A stretch of DNA of 64,000 nucleotides from Diphasiastrum complanatum (Eukaryota > Streptophyta > Lycopodiopsida > Lycopodiales > Lycopodiaceae), in assembly GCA_029204225.1 (NCBI GenBank), contig CM055104.1:40957244-41021243 (forward strand), in the 5' to 3' direction. The position numbers and the translations under genes were made by a program. The notes under the pieces were generated by a model that did not search any database, was not told where the DNA came from, and saw only the letters and a list, made by a program, of their open reading frames with translations. Below are positions 10,764 to 23,650 of the stretch, piece by piece (the stretch's first letter is position 1; each line of letters opens with the position of its first letter).

Positions 10764-10872
10764 CAGCAAAGTCACCTTCGTCATATCTTATGCAAGCTTG
10801 CAAATTCTTGATATCATTATGTTTCCCTTCAATGGTCATGCATGCCTTATGAGCATCAACAAGCATTCCGGC
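10764..10872 (-). CDS. IFT70: IFT70 exon 4
   Basis: 109 bp after a T-rich acceptor ending GTAG, with donor GTAATG. It encodes AGMLVDAHKACMTIEG through LQACIRYDEGDFAG and leaves one base for the next exon, which was not found. Confidence 0.85.
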
Positions 10873-13800
10873 CTACAAAAAAAAGATTGCAAAAAGATTT
10901 CTTATAAGGGTCATGATAGATTTGACAAATAGAAAGGAACTTATATATCCTTGCTCTCCACAAGATTATGTACTTTGTAAAGTGATTGTGCATGATACAA
11001 GCGATATTTTTCTTCAGTTGCATGCATCCCAACAAGCTTTGAATACCTGCAATAAAGATAAAGGAAAATGTAGTTATTGAAAAAAGTGGACATGTATATT
11101 TATTAACTAAGACAATAGAATCTACCTTTGAGTTTATACTTGTTAGAAGAAGCAAACAAGGAGCACTTCAAGAAAACGTGGCATTTTATTTTGGGAAAGT
11201 ACATTCAGTGTGTATCTTTGTTGTGGTGTAGTTGTATCCACAAATGACGACTTAAATCATACTATTTTTCATTGGTAAAACGTATATCACATAAGGAAAA
11301 GGCAATCCATAAGCATATTTCAATAATGTGCAATGCATAAGCATATCCAATAGAAAGTTACAGCTATAACAATATTTTGAATCCTCCATATATAATACTG
11401 TAGTTACTAGTATTGTAGTTGTTGAAAGCCTTGATCGAACTATATGAGCGAGTTGGATACCAAGTTGAGGCTAAGTTTATTTAGACTAAGAGCTACCTTG
11501 TAATCAAATAACCATTGATAATGAGGTCCCAAGGCCTAGTTCTTTATGTACTTCATAGCCACACCATACTATAGTGTTACTATTTCATAACTGATCCAAC
11601 AAGAGAGCAACTACTTAGGAAGGATGCTAACTAGATCTGCAATGAAAATTGCAAAGTCCAAAGTACGACCCCGACTAACTTTTCTCTACAGAATTCCTCT
11701 ATACCAATCTACAATCATCTTGGCTAGATTCACAATTGCGCCATCTGCCATTGCATCATGACCGAGGTACTAGGTGCAAGACTTGCATAGCTTACTTTCC
11801 GATTACTAGCATGTAGAGCTTCGTCCTATGGCACTCCAGATCTAGCTTGAAGATTCTCTCCAAACTCCAGCATTGCTACAATGCACACAAATGTGATATG
11901 AGATCCACTTTTAGATAATGTCCTCCTTGACGAAGCTAAGAGGTGAGGTGAATAAAGGACAACTAAGTACCCTTTTGAAAGTACTCTAACATTCGTCCAC
12001 AACACACTGAGGTCTGGATTGTTGACTCAATAGGATATAACATGATCCACTTTCAACTATGGAACTAGTGACGATTGATTACCCTAGGTTGAGCATCTTG
12101 GCTCCAAGTCGCTAGCATCCCATACCATGAGCACTCAAGCCTCACTCTTGCTCAAACTAGGTATATGGCACAGATTTATATAAGCATCCTACTAGTGAAT
12201 AACTTCTAGCCCCTTTGTAGATATCTTTCAGTGAGCTTGTTCATCTCGATCCTATGTATTGTCAGAGTAGAGCGTCTTCCACACTAATGTGCAGAGTCCA
12301 TGCCAAATTATGCATAAACGAAAAGGCAATATTTGATTTTTGTGAAACTTGCTAGATTAGCAAGTATTGGGAAAATGTCTAGTTATTGAGACCTTGTTGC
12401 ACCAATCTAAGCTCTACTTCAATGGACAACCAATCTGGCCACATGCTTTGATAAATTTTAAGAGGCTTTTTTTTGGATTCATGTTTTTGACATAACTAAT
12501 ATTGATTGTACTCTATACTAAGGTTCACTATCCAACCAGGACTATTGCAGCTCATTGTGCCTCTTGCATCATCTAGTTTGGAGTTGTTAACATGAAATAT
12601 TTTTTTTATGACTTGAAATAGGAACGAGCAAAATATGAAGCCAAAAGGAACGGTGATACTTCCCTGCCCAACTAACTGTTGTTGGGAGTACAAAGATGTT
12701 GAACAGTCCACACCAGTTCACAAGAAAAAATAAAATTAAGGCTAACAAATCAAGCCCCAAATTTGTTGTTGTTGTTGGGTTGTCCTAGCTAGTCAATCGA
12801 CGATAGTTTTTTAAGTCTTTCCTCCACAATCTCAAGGGAGAGCATACATCCATCAACAAGGTAGCCACAAGGCCACCTAGTTGTGGACCTCACATTAGAG
12901 AAGATTTGGCCTTGGAAAGGGCCCTATAAGAATTGCCACATAGGATGACAATTTCTTGGCAATGTAAAATACTAAAATAAAATCTTTTTTCTTTTAAAAA
13001 GAAAAGAAAATCAATTTGAAGGAGCTACATTACGTAGATTTCAAATTTGATTGTTTTGATTGGACCATGTGGAAGAAACTTTTGAGAAAAAAAATAAAAA
13101 GTATCTTTTTGAAAGGCCCCTTTTGTGTTCAAATTTTCTCTAATGTGCGCATGCTTAGACCATCATACCATAATGTTTCTTTTAGAGTCAACTCACAGTT
13201 TTGCTTTTGTCATCCTTAATAACTACTTGGGAGTAGCAAGTGGAAGTCATTGAGAGCAAACATTGCTGATATAATCTGTTAAGGTGCTCACCATCTCACC
13301 ACCAACAAGATGACATGCTTACTTCACTCCCAAAAGCACCTTGCTCTAGATCATGAGTCACTATTGTAAAAGTAATACGATGTGTAATAATTTTTTTTTT
13401 TTTTGTTGTCATGTCCTACCAACCTTAGAACCTTATTTTAAGGCACTACCTTCTATTCCAATATTTAGTCATCTAATCTCGTTAACATCAATTTGGCCTT
13501 AGCCAATTCTTGTTGTCGCCTAAAAACGTGCTCACTCAAGGTTCCCTGACATGGCATAGTGACCCACATGCTCACTCCAGCAATTTTCCAATCAATGTCT
13601 CATCACGTCCTGATACTCCAACACTAAAGGCCAGGCCTATGACGATAGTTCTCAATCCTGCATCTTTAACAACTTGTTAGACAACCTCATGGGGTCGTTA
13701 CTTGTGATAAACCTAACTCTGCTTGCCCCCAATGCCTAGCTAGATTTATCGGTCAGCAAAATCTTGGTCCAGGGTCACATTATTTCGGAAATGGGGGACC

Positions 13801-14153
13801 AACAAGCGGGACTAGGAAGGTTTAAAAGCAGCTAGGGGTAGGGGGAAAAGAGGAAGGGGAACAAACAATAAAGAATGAGAGGCAAGAGAAAAAGGAGGCA
13901 GGCAATAGGTTGTGACGGCAAGCCAAAGAAGAGGCAAATAGATCGTTTTCTTGAATTCCTCACAAATTGGATGTAAGTGGCCTCATTTCAAAAGATAATG
14001 GTGTTTTGTTTCCACTTGATCATTCTTGCAAAGTAAAAAAGTGCATGCCTCCCAATGTTGCAACAAACCACGGTTCGAACAGTGAACCGCAATTCGAACC
14101 ATCGAACTGTTAGGGACCAATTCGAACCAGCCTGATGGCTTTTTGACTAGTCC

Positions 14154-14252
<99 letters not shown>

Positions 14253-14665
14253 ATGTGCATTAGCGTGCATTGTGGGAGATATCATTGGAGTAAATGGTTT
14301 CATTGTGAGAGTTTAGGATAGTGGATTGTGTTTCATGGTTTGTGCAATGTGCATTTGATGATCATTGATTGTGCATTGAATCTTGATCATTGATGATCAT
14401 TCAAGAATCAACATTGATATTTGATTGTGATTTGTGAGATGATAGATCTTGATAGGTTTGAGTCTTCAATGGACATTGAGAGGGGTGTAGGTACTTAATG
14501 GTTAGATTTAGCAACTAGGTAGAAGTTATAAGTTAGTAGTTACTACTAGCTATTAGCAGTAAGCATCAATCTTTATTAGTGGTTACTATTTAGTTGATAG
14601 TTGGAACTTGGTGGTTTAGGATTAGGGCTTTAAGCTTAGATTCTAATATCTAGAAAGTAGAATAG

Positions 14666-14712
<47 letters not shown>

Positions 14713-17700
14713 ATCATTTATTGAACTTTCTTTTTACCCAAGGCTAAAATGAAGATGATTCTGCAAATGACGACTACTCATAGGGTGAGAAGTTGTTTTA
14801 AGACGATGGGTTTATTCAAAGTTGGTTAGTAATGAGAGTAAGTCAGTTATGAATATCAAAAAGTTAGTAAGTATGCAAATGTATATTTCTAAAACCTGAT
14901 CAAGAATTATTTTGTAGGAGTGTTAGAAATATATGTTTAGGTTATGTTAGGTTTAGGTCTATGTCAGGGCTAGGTTAATTAGTCATGTATAGTTTGTTGA
15001 AGAATGTTGTTTGTCCCTTTGATAGTTACGTCGTTTCATTTGCAACGCTTTGTCTGTCATCTCATTCATGTAGAGGCTACTCCTCTTTTTTCAGATCATT
15101 CGATAAACCCTTCTTGTTAGTTATCTATCCCTTCAGCCTAGAAAGATAACATCAAAAAAACAATGTCTACAGCCACGCATGAACTCTGATAGTATACATC
15201 AAGGACTAGCCATTGGTCAGACCACAATCATCATGGCAAAAATTCAGGGTCCTAACACAGCTTTTGCTCTCAACGACAACGCATCTTAGCCATTCCCAAA
15301 AATTCACAAAGTCAGCCTGCTTTTCACTCTCCAACGAACAATTTCCAAAAGCAAACTAATTAACTAAGCCTGTAATCATTTCTACATAACCATCTCATGC
15401 TGCACTTCTCAACAACAGATACAAGCCCCTAGGGATAGATAAGGATCTCCCATCACTATGCAAGGAGAAATTATACAAAGCAATTTCTAGCCCTAACAAA
15501 ATTTTACTGCCTTTACCACATTTTTGAGAAGTACAGTAAAAAAATAGCCATGCAATCACGTAGGGTAGTCGCTTGTAGTTTAAGACAAACTTCAAATTTA
15601 GGAGCAACATACAATGGCTTTTCGGGAGCAACATACAAAGGGCTAGGCATAAAAAAAATTTAGCACCATGCTCATGTTCAAGATCCAGAAGCTAAAGCTC
15701 ACCATTGGTTTATCAGGACAAATTAATCAATATTCTCCAAATGCGGGAAGAAGAATCTCCATACATCACAATCACAAAAGTTGGAAACAAATTCACCAAA
15801 TCTGACATTCCAACGATTTCAAACCTAAAATTGTTCCAAGCATAATTCTCTTTGGTCATAAGCAAAACTTGCTTTCAATCACAAGTAAAACTTAAAGCTT
15901 CATATTGGAAACAAGGATTACAACACCAAATCATTACATGCACCACTAAATTTCAAAGAAACAAGCAATTTACCCGGCCTGCACTTCAAGAAACAAAGTA
16001 TTTAACCCTCCTACTTTCACAAAGAGCCGAAAGTGATCTTAACGTTCAAATTTTAAAGAATTTGCAATCTTATCACAGACATGTAATAGAAAATTGAAGA
16101 TATGTCCTCCTTTGGACAAGCACACACAAAGTCCGTCGAAATGGACAATTCTAATCCACGCTCTTGGTATTCCAACTTCACCCATTCGAAGCCTCCCAGC
16201 TCCGTTACTTGGATCTTCTCAATGCAAGAATTGGCTCTATGATACCATTGTAAAGTCTACCACAAGATCTTAACCTGACATGAACCCAATACTGGTAATG
16301 GAGAACAATAGAGAGATGACTAACCACCTAGCCATAGAATGTACCCCTAAGGGAGCTATCTCATAACAACATCCACCTGTCAAAGGCATCCCATACTACC
16401 ATAGTCCGGATTTTAGAACCAGGAGAATTTTTGGGCTCAATCCTCCAACCTAATGGCAAGACTAGTCCAACCATACAAATGATGTTGTCACTCACTTTCA
16501 TATAGTCACAACCCAAGCCATCTTCTTGAAGAGTGCTTCCCAGGCATATCATTATAGTGTTCCCGAGACTTAAAGCTATCTTGGGTCCTATACTTAGGGC
16601 CAAAGTCCCAACAACTAGGGGTTTCCCTCTATCCGATGCCCAACACCTATCATACATGTTGGTTCTAGTTAACTGCAATCAATCAACCCCAACATTGCCA
16701 TAGTCTTTTAGGCATGGACATAACATTAAGATAGGGTGGAGGATACACAAGACGTGTAAAAGGAGATGGGAAATGATAGGGATATGATGGACCCTGGGAG
16801 GATGATGCATAGCTCACAGCCACCATGAACCGAATTTCATCCAATAATCATATCAATCGATATAATAGATTGAGATTTGGACGGATGACTGAATCTTAAG
16901 TATTGTTTACTCGTGATTGATAGATTGAGCTAAATGAAACTTAAATAAGCTAGCATGCTGAGGGGCTAGTATCACAATAGCTAGATAAACCTTAACGTAG
17001 AAGTGAAGTAATATCAACTAACTATTAATCATTTATCTATCTCTCATTAGGCTCACTTCCTTATCAAACTACCACTTTGATCCAAATATGGGGAGTAGTT
17101 TAGACTGTTAGGCAAGTCCAGACCATTGATTAGAGCTACCGAGATGTATGGGTTACGCGATAACTAAAAACATGAATGAATGAGATATGATAAACTAGGT
17201 TAGTTTCTAATTTGGGAACTTAGAATAGATTGTTATGTTGTGATAGAGAGTAGTAGTGGATTCTTTGGTGTGCATATATATATATACAAAAATCCTTTAA
17301 ATCCATTTACCTCTCTTTGTGCTGATTGTTTAGCTAGCCTGAATCGGTAAGTATAGCCCATATCACCTTTTTCCTTTGGGTCAAATCAGCCAAATAGTGG
17401 GTAAGAGGATAAACGCTTTTTCTTCACAGTGAAGAAAATTGCCCTTCAAATTGCAGTGCAGAATTGCTTCTATGCATGATGACGTTGATTGTAAGATGCT
17501 TTGTTTCACAATTCAAGATTGCACATGCTTTTTAACAATACATAGAATCGTCAAAAAAGACAATGTGTAGAAGCTCGCAGCTATTCTATCAAACTTGAGT
17601 ACTTTAAAGCCCAACATCCTCGCAAATTGTACATAAGAAGTCTTATAGAATGTACGTACATGGAGGCAGCTGCTACATAATCGCCAGCAAAGTAGTGGCA

Positions 17701-18013
17701 GTATCCCAAAAGTGACAGAGCGGCCTGGCTGTCTGGAAGCAAATGCAGCTGCTCCTCGAGTAATCTGTTCACGCGGAATATAAAAGATACTGGAACAAGT
17801 CCGCTTTGTATAAAACAGATAAGAAACAGAAGAGCAGATCCCAAAGGTATACATTACTGCTATGAGCAGATTAGCAGATGGATTATGAAGCCTCCAATTG
17901 CATGATGAAAGACATAATGCAGATCAAAGAAGAGAAACGTACCTGATGGCTTGAGTGTACTTGGCATCCCGAATGAAACCATAAATGGTGGCAGTCACCT
18001 GCCCCCACGTCAT
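10764..18013 (-). CDS. IFT70: IFT70/TTC30 intraflagellar transport protein, N-terminal exons
   Basis: Four exons join in frame: 18013-17943, 17764-17660, 11046-10974 and 10872-10764. All have GT donors and AG acceptors, and phases match at every junction. They give 119 residues from the first in-frame ATG, MTWGQVTATIYGFIRDAKY, which resembles the start of TTC30/IFT70. Next come LLPDSQAALSLLGYCHYF, EEKYRLYHAQSLYKAG and LQACIRYDEGDFAG; these are TPR helices matching the family in order. IFT70 is a TPR superhelix that wraps around IFT52 in the IFT-B complex and is needed to build cilia and flagella. The family is about 660 residues long, so the C-terminal exons must lie left of this exon, probably outside the window. 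Intron sizes are 178, 6,613 and 101 bp. No frame break is seen. Confidence 0.87.
10974..11046 (-). CDS. IFT70: IFT70 exon 3
   Basis: 73 bp after acceptor TTATTGCAG, with donor GTACAT. It encodes YSKLVGMHATEEKYRLYHAQ and SLYK, a TPR helix pair that matches the family. Confidence 0.85.
14159..14251 (+). repeat. (GA)n microsatellite, about 46 units
   Basis: An uninterrupted GA run of about 93 bp inside IFT70 intron 2. Confidence 0.97.
14669..14709 (+). repeat. (AG)n microsatellite, about 20 units
   Basis: A second uninterrupted AG run about 420 bp from the first, in the same intron and with the same strand bias. Confidence 0.97.
16232..16700 (-). mobile_element. Possible LTR element: primer site and LTR end
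   Basis: On the minus strand TGGTATCATAGAGCC (16232-16246) resembles the initiator tRNA-Met primer site TGGTATCAGAGCC with two extra bases. It is preceded by an LTR-like end CTTTACA, so an LTR would run rightward on the plus strand from TGTAAAG at 16249. The far end of the LTR and any internal coding region are not recognised. The right boundary given here is arbitrary. Confidence 0.4.
17660..17764 (-). CDS. IFT70: IFT70 exon 2
   Basis: 105 bp after acceptor GTGAACAG, with donor GTACGT. It encodes LLEEQLHLLPDSQAALSLLG and the rest of a TPR unit, and leaves two bases that exon 3 completes to ATG TAT. Confidence 0.87.
17943..18013 (-). CDS. IFT70: IFT70 exon 1
   Basis: 71 bp from the ATG, encoding residues 1-23 plus two bases of codon 24, with donor GTACG. 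The upstream frame is closed by a TGA with no other in-frame ATG, which supports this start. Confidence 0.82.
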
Positions 18014-19633
<1,620 letters not shown>

Positions 19634-19909
19634 GGGCTCTATTCTATGGTTACTACACGATATATATGCTTTAAAACATCATGAAATGGGTTCTCCCTTA
19701 TGGTACCGAACCAACTAAAATACTCTACGTTGCCAAACTTGGAAATAGGACCCCTTATGAGGTTTTTTAAATGGACTTGTTGGAGGGAAACTTGCTTTCC
19801 TTTGGACGGCTATGATTTGTGCACATTATGGGAAACGATCGGACGATGAGCAGCTTCAAACACTCAATGCATCCATGTGAAGATTGCATAGACCTAAATC
19901 CCAATCTTC

Positions 19910-20130
19910 ATGCCTTCTCTCTTTTCTGCTCTATCTCTCTCTCACGAGCTTGATCCGCAATTGATGGTGTATGATAAAAGACATCAATAGGCTCCCATGT
20001 GGCCTCCTCAACAGGATGACCATCACACTGGACCAAAAACTGAATCTGCTGGCGGCATCGACTATGGTGAAGGCGAACCTGGTGAATGGTAGCTGGTAAA
20101 AAATGGAAGTGACTCGGGATCAAGATTGTG
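19910..20130 (-). pseudogene. Gypsy chromodomain remnant
   Basis: The minus strand encodes FLVQCDGHPVEEATWEPIDV, which matches the second half of a retrotransposon chromodomain (YLVKWxGxPxEExTWE). The first half is out of frame or lost. It is probably the 3' end of the collapsed element whose protease lies at 21951-22139. Confidence 0.65.
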
Positions 20131-20308
20131 GCGACAAAGGGAACATCTCGGCCACGTCATTTGAAACCAAGCAATATGGAACAACCAAGAATCTCAAGGA
20201 ACCAGAAGAAGATCAAACAGCAACCAAGAATGCCAAGGTATTCGTAATGCCCAGAGAGATCTGCATCGTAGGCGAGCAGTAATATGGAAAAACCAGCACC
20301 AATCAATA

Positions 20309-20445
20309 GGTCCAAATGAAAACCAAGCTATACGTAATAACCAGGAATGCCATATATCCATAGCTGAAAATGAAGCAGTAGTATGAGCAACAGGTCCAAA
20401 TGAAATCCAAGCGATACGTAATAACCAGGAATGCCAAATATCAAG
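20309..20445. repeat. 84-bp tandem duplication
   Basis: A block containing GGTCCAAATGAAA and ACGTAATAACCAGGAATGCC occurs near 20309 and again 84 bp later near 20393. A more diverged related copy (AACCAAGAATGCC) lies near 20220. Confidence 0.7.
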
Positions 20446-20459
20446 AGATAAAAAGGAAT

Positions 20460-21480
20460 CAATCGCATGAAAAACCTCTAATGCATAAAAGGCCCAAAAG
20501 TGTATACCATCGACATTGACTACAACAAACCTATATGTAGAAACACAAGGAGACTGAAGGATTCCTATATAGTCATCTAGAAAGATCCCAACATATAAAT
20601 ACCCTAGATAAGTAATAGTGACTATCTAGCAAATATCCTCGAATGAAAAATGTGTAACGGTAAGGGCCAAAGGCGCATAATCATGTAAGGAACCGTAGAA
20701 ATATCATGAGGTAGATCACAAACATCGAGCAAAGATCCATGGAGTAAGGCAAAGATCATCGGCAACGATGCCAAAATTGTAGTGGGTTTCTTTCCTTGCC
20801 TATCCTCAACCCAAGATCTAATCAATCTAGCATCAAGGAAATGAGGTTAGTTGTCACACGTAGGTTCGTTCCCATGAGAGCGATAGTATAGTTCAGATTT
20901 CAACATGAATGGAGGATCTAACACTAACATCCATTAACACTAAGCATTAACACTACATCCATTAACCCTAAATCCACAACAATGATAGAAACTTACTCTT
21001 TCTTTCTCTCCCTTTCTCTCTCACAAAAAGCATAAAAAATAGCAATCCCAATAATGATCAAATCCAACAATTAGCAAAATACAAAGAAAGCATGAGAAAT
21101 GGAAGAAAAGAGAGGAAGAGCAAGGACATTCATCAATCCATTTCTAAAGAGAACCAATTTGCTTTATTGAAATGAGGAAATGAACATCAGGAGCAACTCG
21201 AGTTGGTCCCTTTTTATAGTAGAGAGGAGGACCCTGGCCTCTGGATCATATTGGTCCAGTCTTGCCTCTCTTTTTATTCAAATTTAAAAAAGTGTGGGAA
21301 CCATCAAAATTGAAGTGAAACCCAACTTTATTCACTAACTTGACATTTAGGCCCTACGACATTAAAAGTCTCGCAAAAAGGCCTCAAGTCCTTTTATTAA
21401 CTTTTAACTGATCAATCAAATAACTATGTGATCATTGGGTTGGACTTACACACGCAGAGTGCTAAATTCTTCTCACTTAT
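20460..21480. other. No recognised feature
   Basis: It lies inside the collapsed gypsy element, between its chromodomain and its protease, where RT and integrase would be expected. Nothing of them is recognised; the sequence may be LTR or unrelated insertion. Confidence 0.3.
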
Positions 21481-22145
21481 TAACTAGGGTTAGGGTTGCC
21501 TTGAGATCCGCAAGCCCTCCAACAAAGATACAACCTGATCACCAAGAGTGATGAAACCATCAATTGTGGACTCGTGAAAAACCCCAGAGAAATCAGGAGG
21601 AACATCGGCCATAACGGAGTCACGAGATGGAGATATAGAGACCAATGGAGAAGATAATGCATGAACCACCGAACCAAGAGGGCTATTCGAGGTATGTGCA
21701 GAAGCAATAGTAGAAATACCACCAAGGTTTACGGCCTCAATATCAATGAAACCAGGAGTGACCACTGAATACGATATTTGTGAATTAAGGCATATAGGCA
21801 CAGGGCACGCAACAACAACCTAAGGAAGAGGAGGCACAGATGGTGAAAGTGAAGCAGCAACTAATGTACTCTGACGGAAAGAAGAGTTGCACCCTGAGCC
21901 TTTGGGAGGCTACGCATAAACTGTTTCTCGGTAACCAACTTATAGTCACCCTAGGAATCAATACCAGCAAGTGCATGATGCTCACCAGCATGAGTAAAGG
22001 AAAGTGTCTGCTGAGAGAGATCCACATCAACAGTACCAAGTGAGGAGAACCAGTCTGCGCCAAAAATAATGTCATAATGCTCCAAAGAAATGATGTAGAA
22101 ATCTGTCAAACTAGAAAAATCAACAATGCGATAATCCAAGCCCTA
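21480..22145 (-). pseudogene. Gypsy gag/protease remnant
   Basis: The minus strand at 21951-22139 encodes a gypsy protease C-terminal part: DFYIISLEHYDIIFGADWF, then SSLGTVDVDLSQQTLSF. The family pattern is YDVILGxDWLxxLGPVxxDF. The segment 21490-21801 is open but unrecognised. The protease active-site half and the whole RT are missing, so this is a deletion remnant. Confidence 0.65.
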
Positions 22146-22274
22146 AAACATCTGAGACTACTTCTAAGTCCAAGGTCGATATACCTACAATTGATTCGAA
22201 CTCAGTTCAAGAGTCATTTCAGCCACAACGAAAAAAACAACAGCAGGTCAAAATAATTCCAAGGAGGTCAAATT

Positions 22275-23147
22275 TGTTAGATTTCCTATGCCCAGTCTTA
22301 AACAAATCATTCAAGTAATGAGCATCCTGAAAAATTGAAGGCCAACAACATATTTTTTAGGCCACATTTTTAAAACCCTTTGAGATTTTCTATGCCTTAG
22401 AAATCATTTTAAGGCACCTTCATCTTTTTTGCCTTTTTCGCTCCATACTAAAAAATGCGACACACTGGCCAAGTGGCCAGAACACCTTAGAAATCATTTT
22501 TAAGACACCTTCGCCTTTTTCGCTCCATAGCGAAAAATGCAACACACATTGGCCAAGTGGCCAGAATACCTTAGAAATCATTTTTAAGGCACCTTCATCT
22601 TTTTCGCTCCATAGCAAAAACTGCGACACACCTGCCAAGTGGCCAGAATACCTTAGAATTTTAAGGCGCTTTCGTCTTTTTCGCATTTTTGCTGACCGAC
22701 TTTGCCAATGGATGAATAACCCTAAAAACAGCTGGACAAACAAATATCCCAAAGGCGGTTGAAGGTTACCAACTTTTGTACATATGCAAAGACTGGCATA
22801 AATAGCCTTAAAGGCTTGTAAGATATTTTATCTCTTGTAAATCTCTATATTAGCCGAAACAAACTATGTAAGTGTTAATGTTTAAATTTTTCTTTCAATC
22901 AGAGTTATCTGTCGTCAGCGTTATCACGCTCAGCAAGCTGAAGTTATCACTTCAAGCCATTGTACTCATTGTTGATATTTTTATCAGAGTGCAATTTTTG
23001 TCTCACTACTACGTCGTTCATTTGCACAAACTGTATGAATTCTTCTACTTGAATATTTATGCTACTAATTGTTGCATTTCCGTTCCTGCACGCCTACGCT
23101 CTAAGCAACCGAGCCTCCACTGCGCTCACGACCACCATTTTCTGACA
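22275..23147 (+). repeat. Copia 5' LTR, 873 bp
   Basis: Starts TGTTAGATTTC and ends CTGACA directly before the primer site. Its first 140 bp or so match 25035-25170. It contains an internal tandem repeat and a TATA-like CATAAATAG near 22798-22806. Confidence 0.85.
22397..22690 (+). repeat. Tandem repeat of about 84 bp inside the LTR
   Basis: Units containing CCTTAGAAATCATTTT, AAGGCACCTTC, TTTTTCGCTCCATAGC and GCCAAGTGGCCAGAA. Each starts near TTAG at 22397, 22487, 22571 and 22653 (spacings 90, 84, 82). The minus-strand ORF at 22420-22752 comes from this repeat. Confidence 0.85.
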
Positions 23148-23160
23148 TGGTATTAGAGCA
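23148..23160 (+). other. Primer binding site, tRNA-Met type
   Basis: TGGTATTAGAGCA directly follows the 5' LTR and matches the copia site TGGTATCAGAGCA with one C-to-T change. Confidence 0.85.
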
Positions 23161-23290
23161 GACATTTTCAGTAATCTAAATTTCTACTGCAGATTATCAG
23201 TCTTGTTTCTATCAAGACGTCTTTCTAGCAAACACGTAGCCAACAATATTCCGACAATCGTTGTTTCTATCAACGATCTCGTTCAACCAG

Positions 23291-23650
23291 AATGGATCCA
23301 TCATCTAGTTCATCTCTCATTGACAAACTTGATGGAAATAACTACCATCTTTGGAAATTCAAGATGATCAGAAGATCGGCATTATCCTCAGATTCAGGAT
23401 CGAACCCTCAAGCTCTATATTCAAAAAATCAGAATTAGATCCAAGGGATCTACAAAGTCAGGCTCTACTGACAAAAAGAGCAACATGCAGTCTAGACCAA
23501 ATTTCGATTCAGGATCAAATTCAAGCTCTTCATCATTCCAACCTATGCAGAAACTATTCTACAGATACTGTAAGAGGACTGGACATGAAATCAAGGACTG
23601 CCAAACTTTGAAGTACAACGCTGAAGGAAGGCTAAATCATTACAAGGCCA
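23291..23650 (+). pseudogene. Copia gag remnant with zinc knuckle
   Basis: The ATG at 23291 opens MDPSSSSSLIDKLDGNNYHL and WKFKM, the typical copia gag N-terminus. Stops follow after about 50 codons. Most of gag is missing before a knuckle YRYCKRTGHEIKDC near 23560-23605, whose first Cys has become Tyr. Confidence 0.8.

Larger units (their letters stand above)
11047..17659 (-). other. IFT70 intron 2
   Basis: 6,613 bp. It holds two GA arrays, a possible LTR element start near 16232-16700 and otherwise unrecognised AT-rich sequence. No coding ORF is supported; the 106-codon ORF at 13983-14303 is a poly-Ser/Leu artefact of the GA array. Confidence 0.7.

Noticed and set aside
13983-14303. 106-codon Ser/Leu-repeat ORF
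   Set aside because: It is a by-product of the GA microsatellite; any frame through such a repeat stays open.
22420-22752. Minus-strand ORF with repeated KMISKVFWPLGQC
   Set aside because: The repetition comes from the LTR tandem repeat; it is on the antisense strand of the element.
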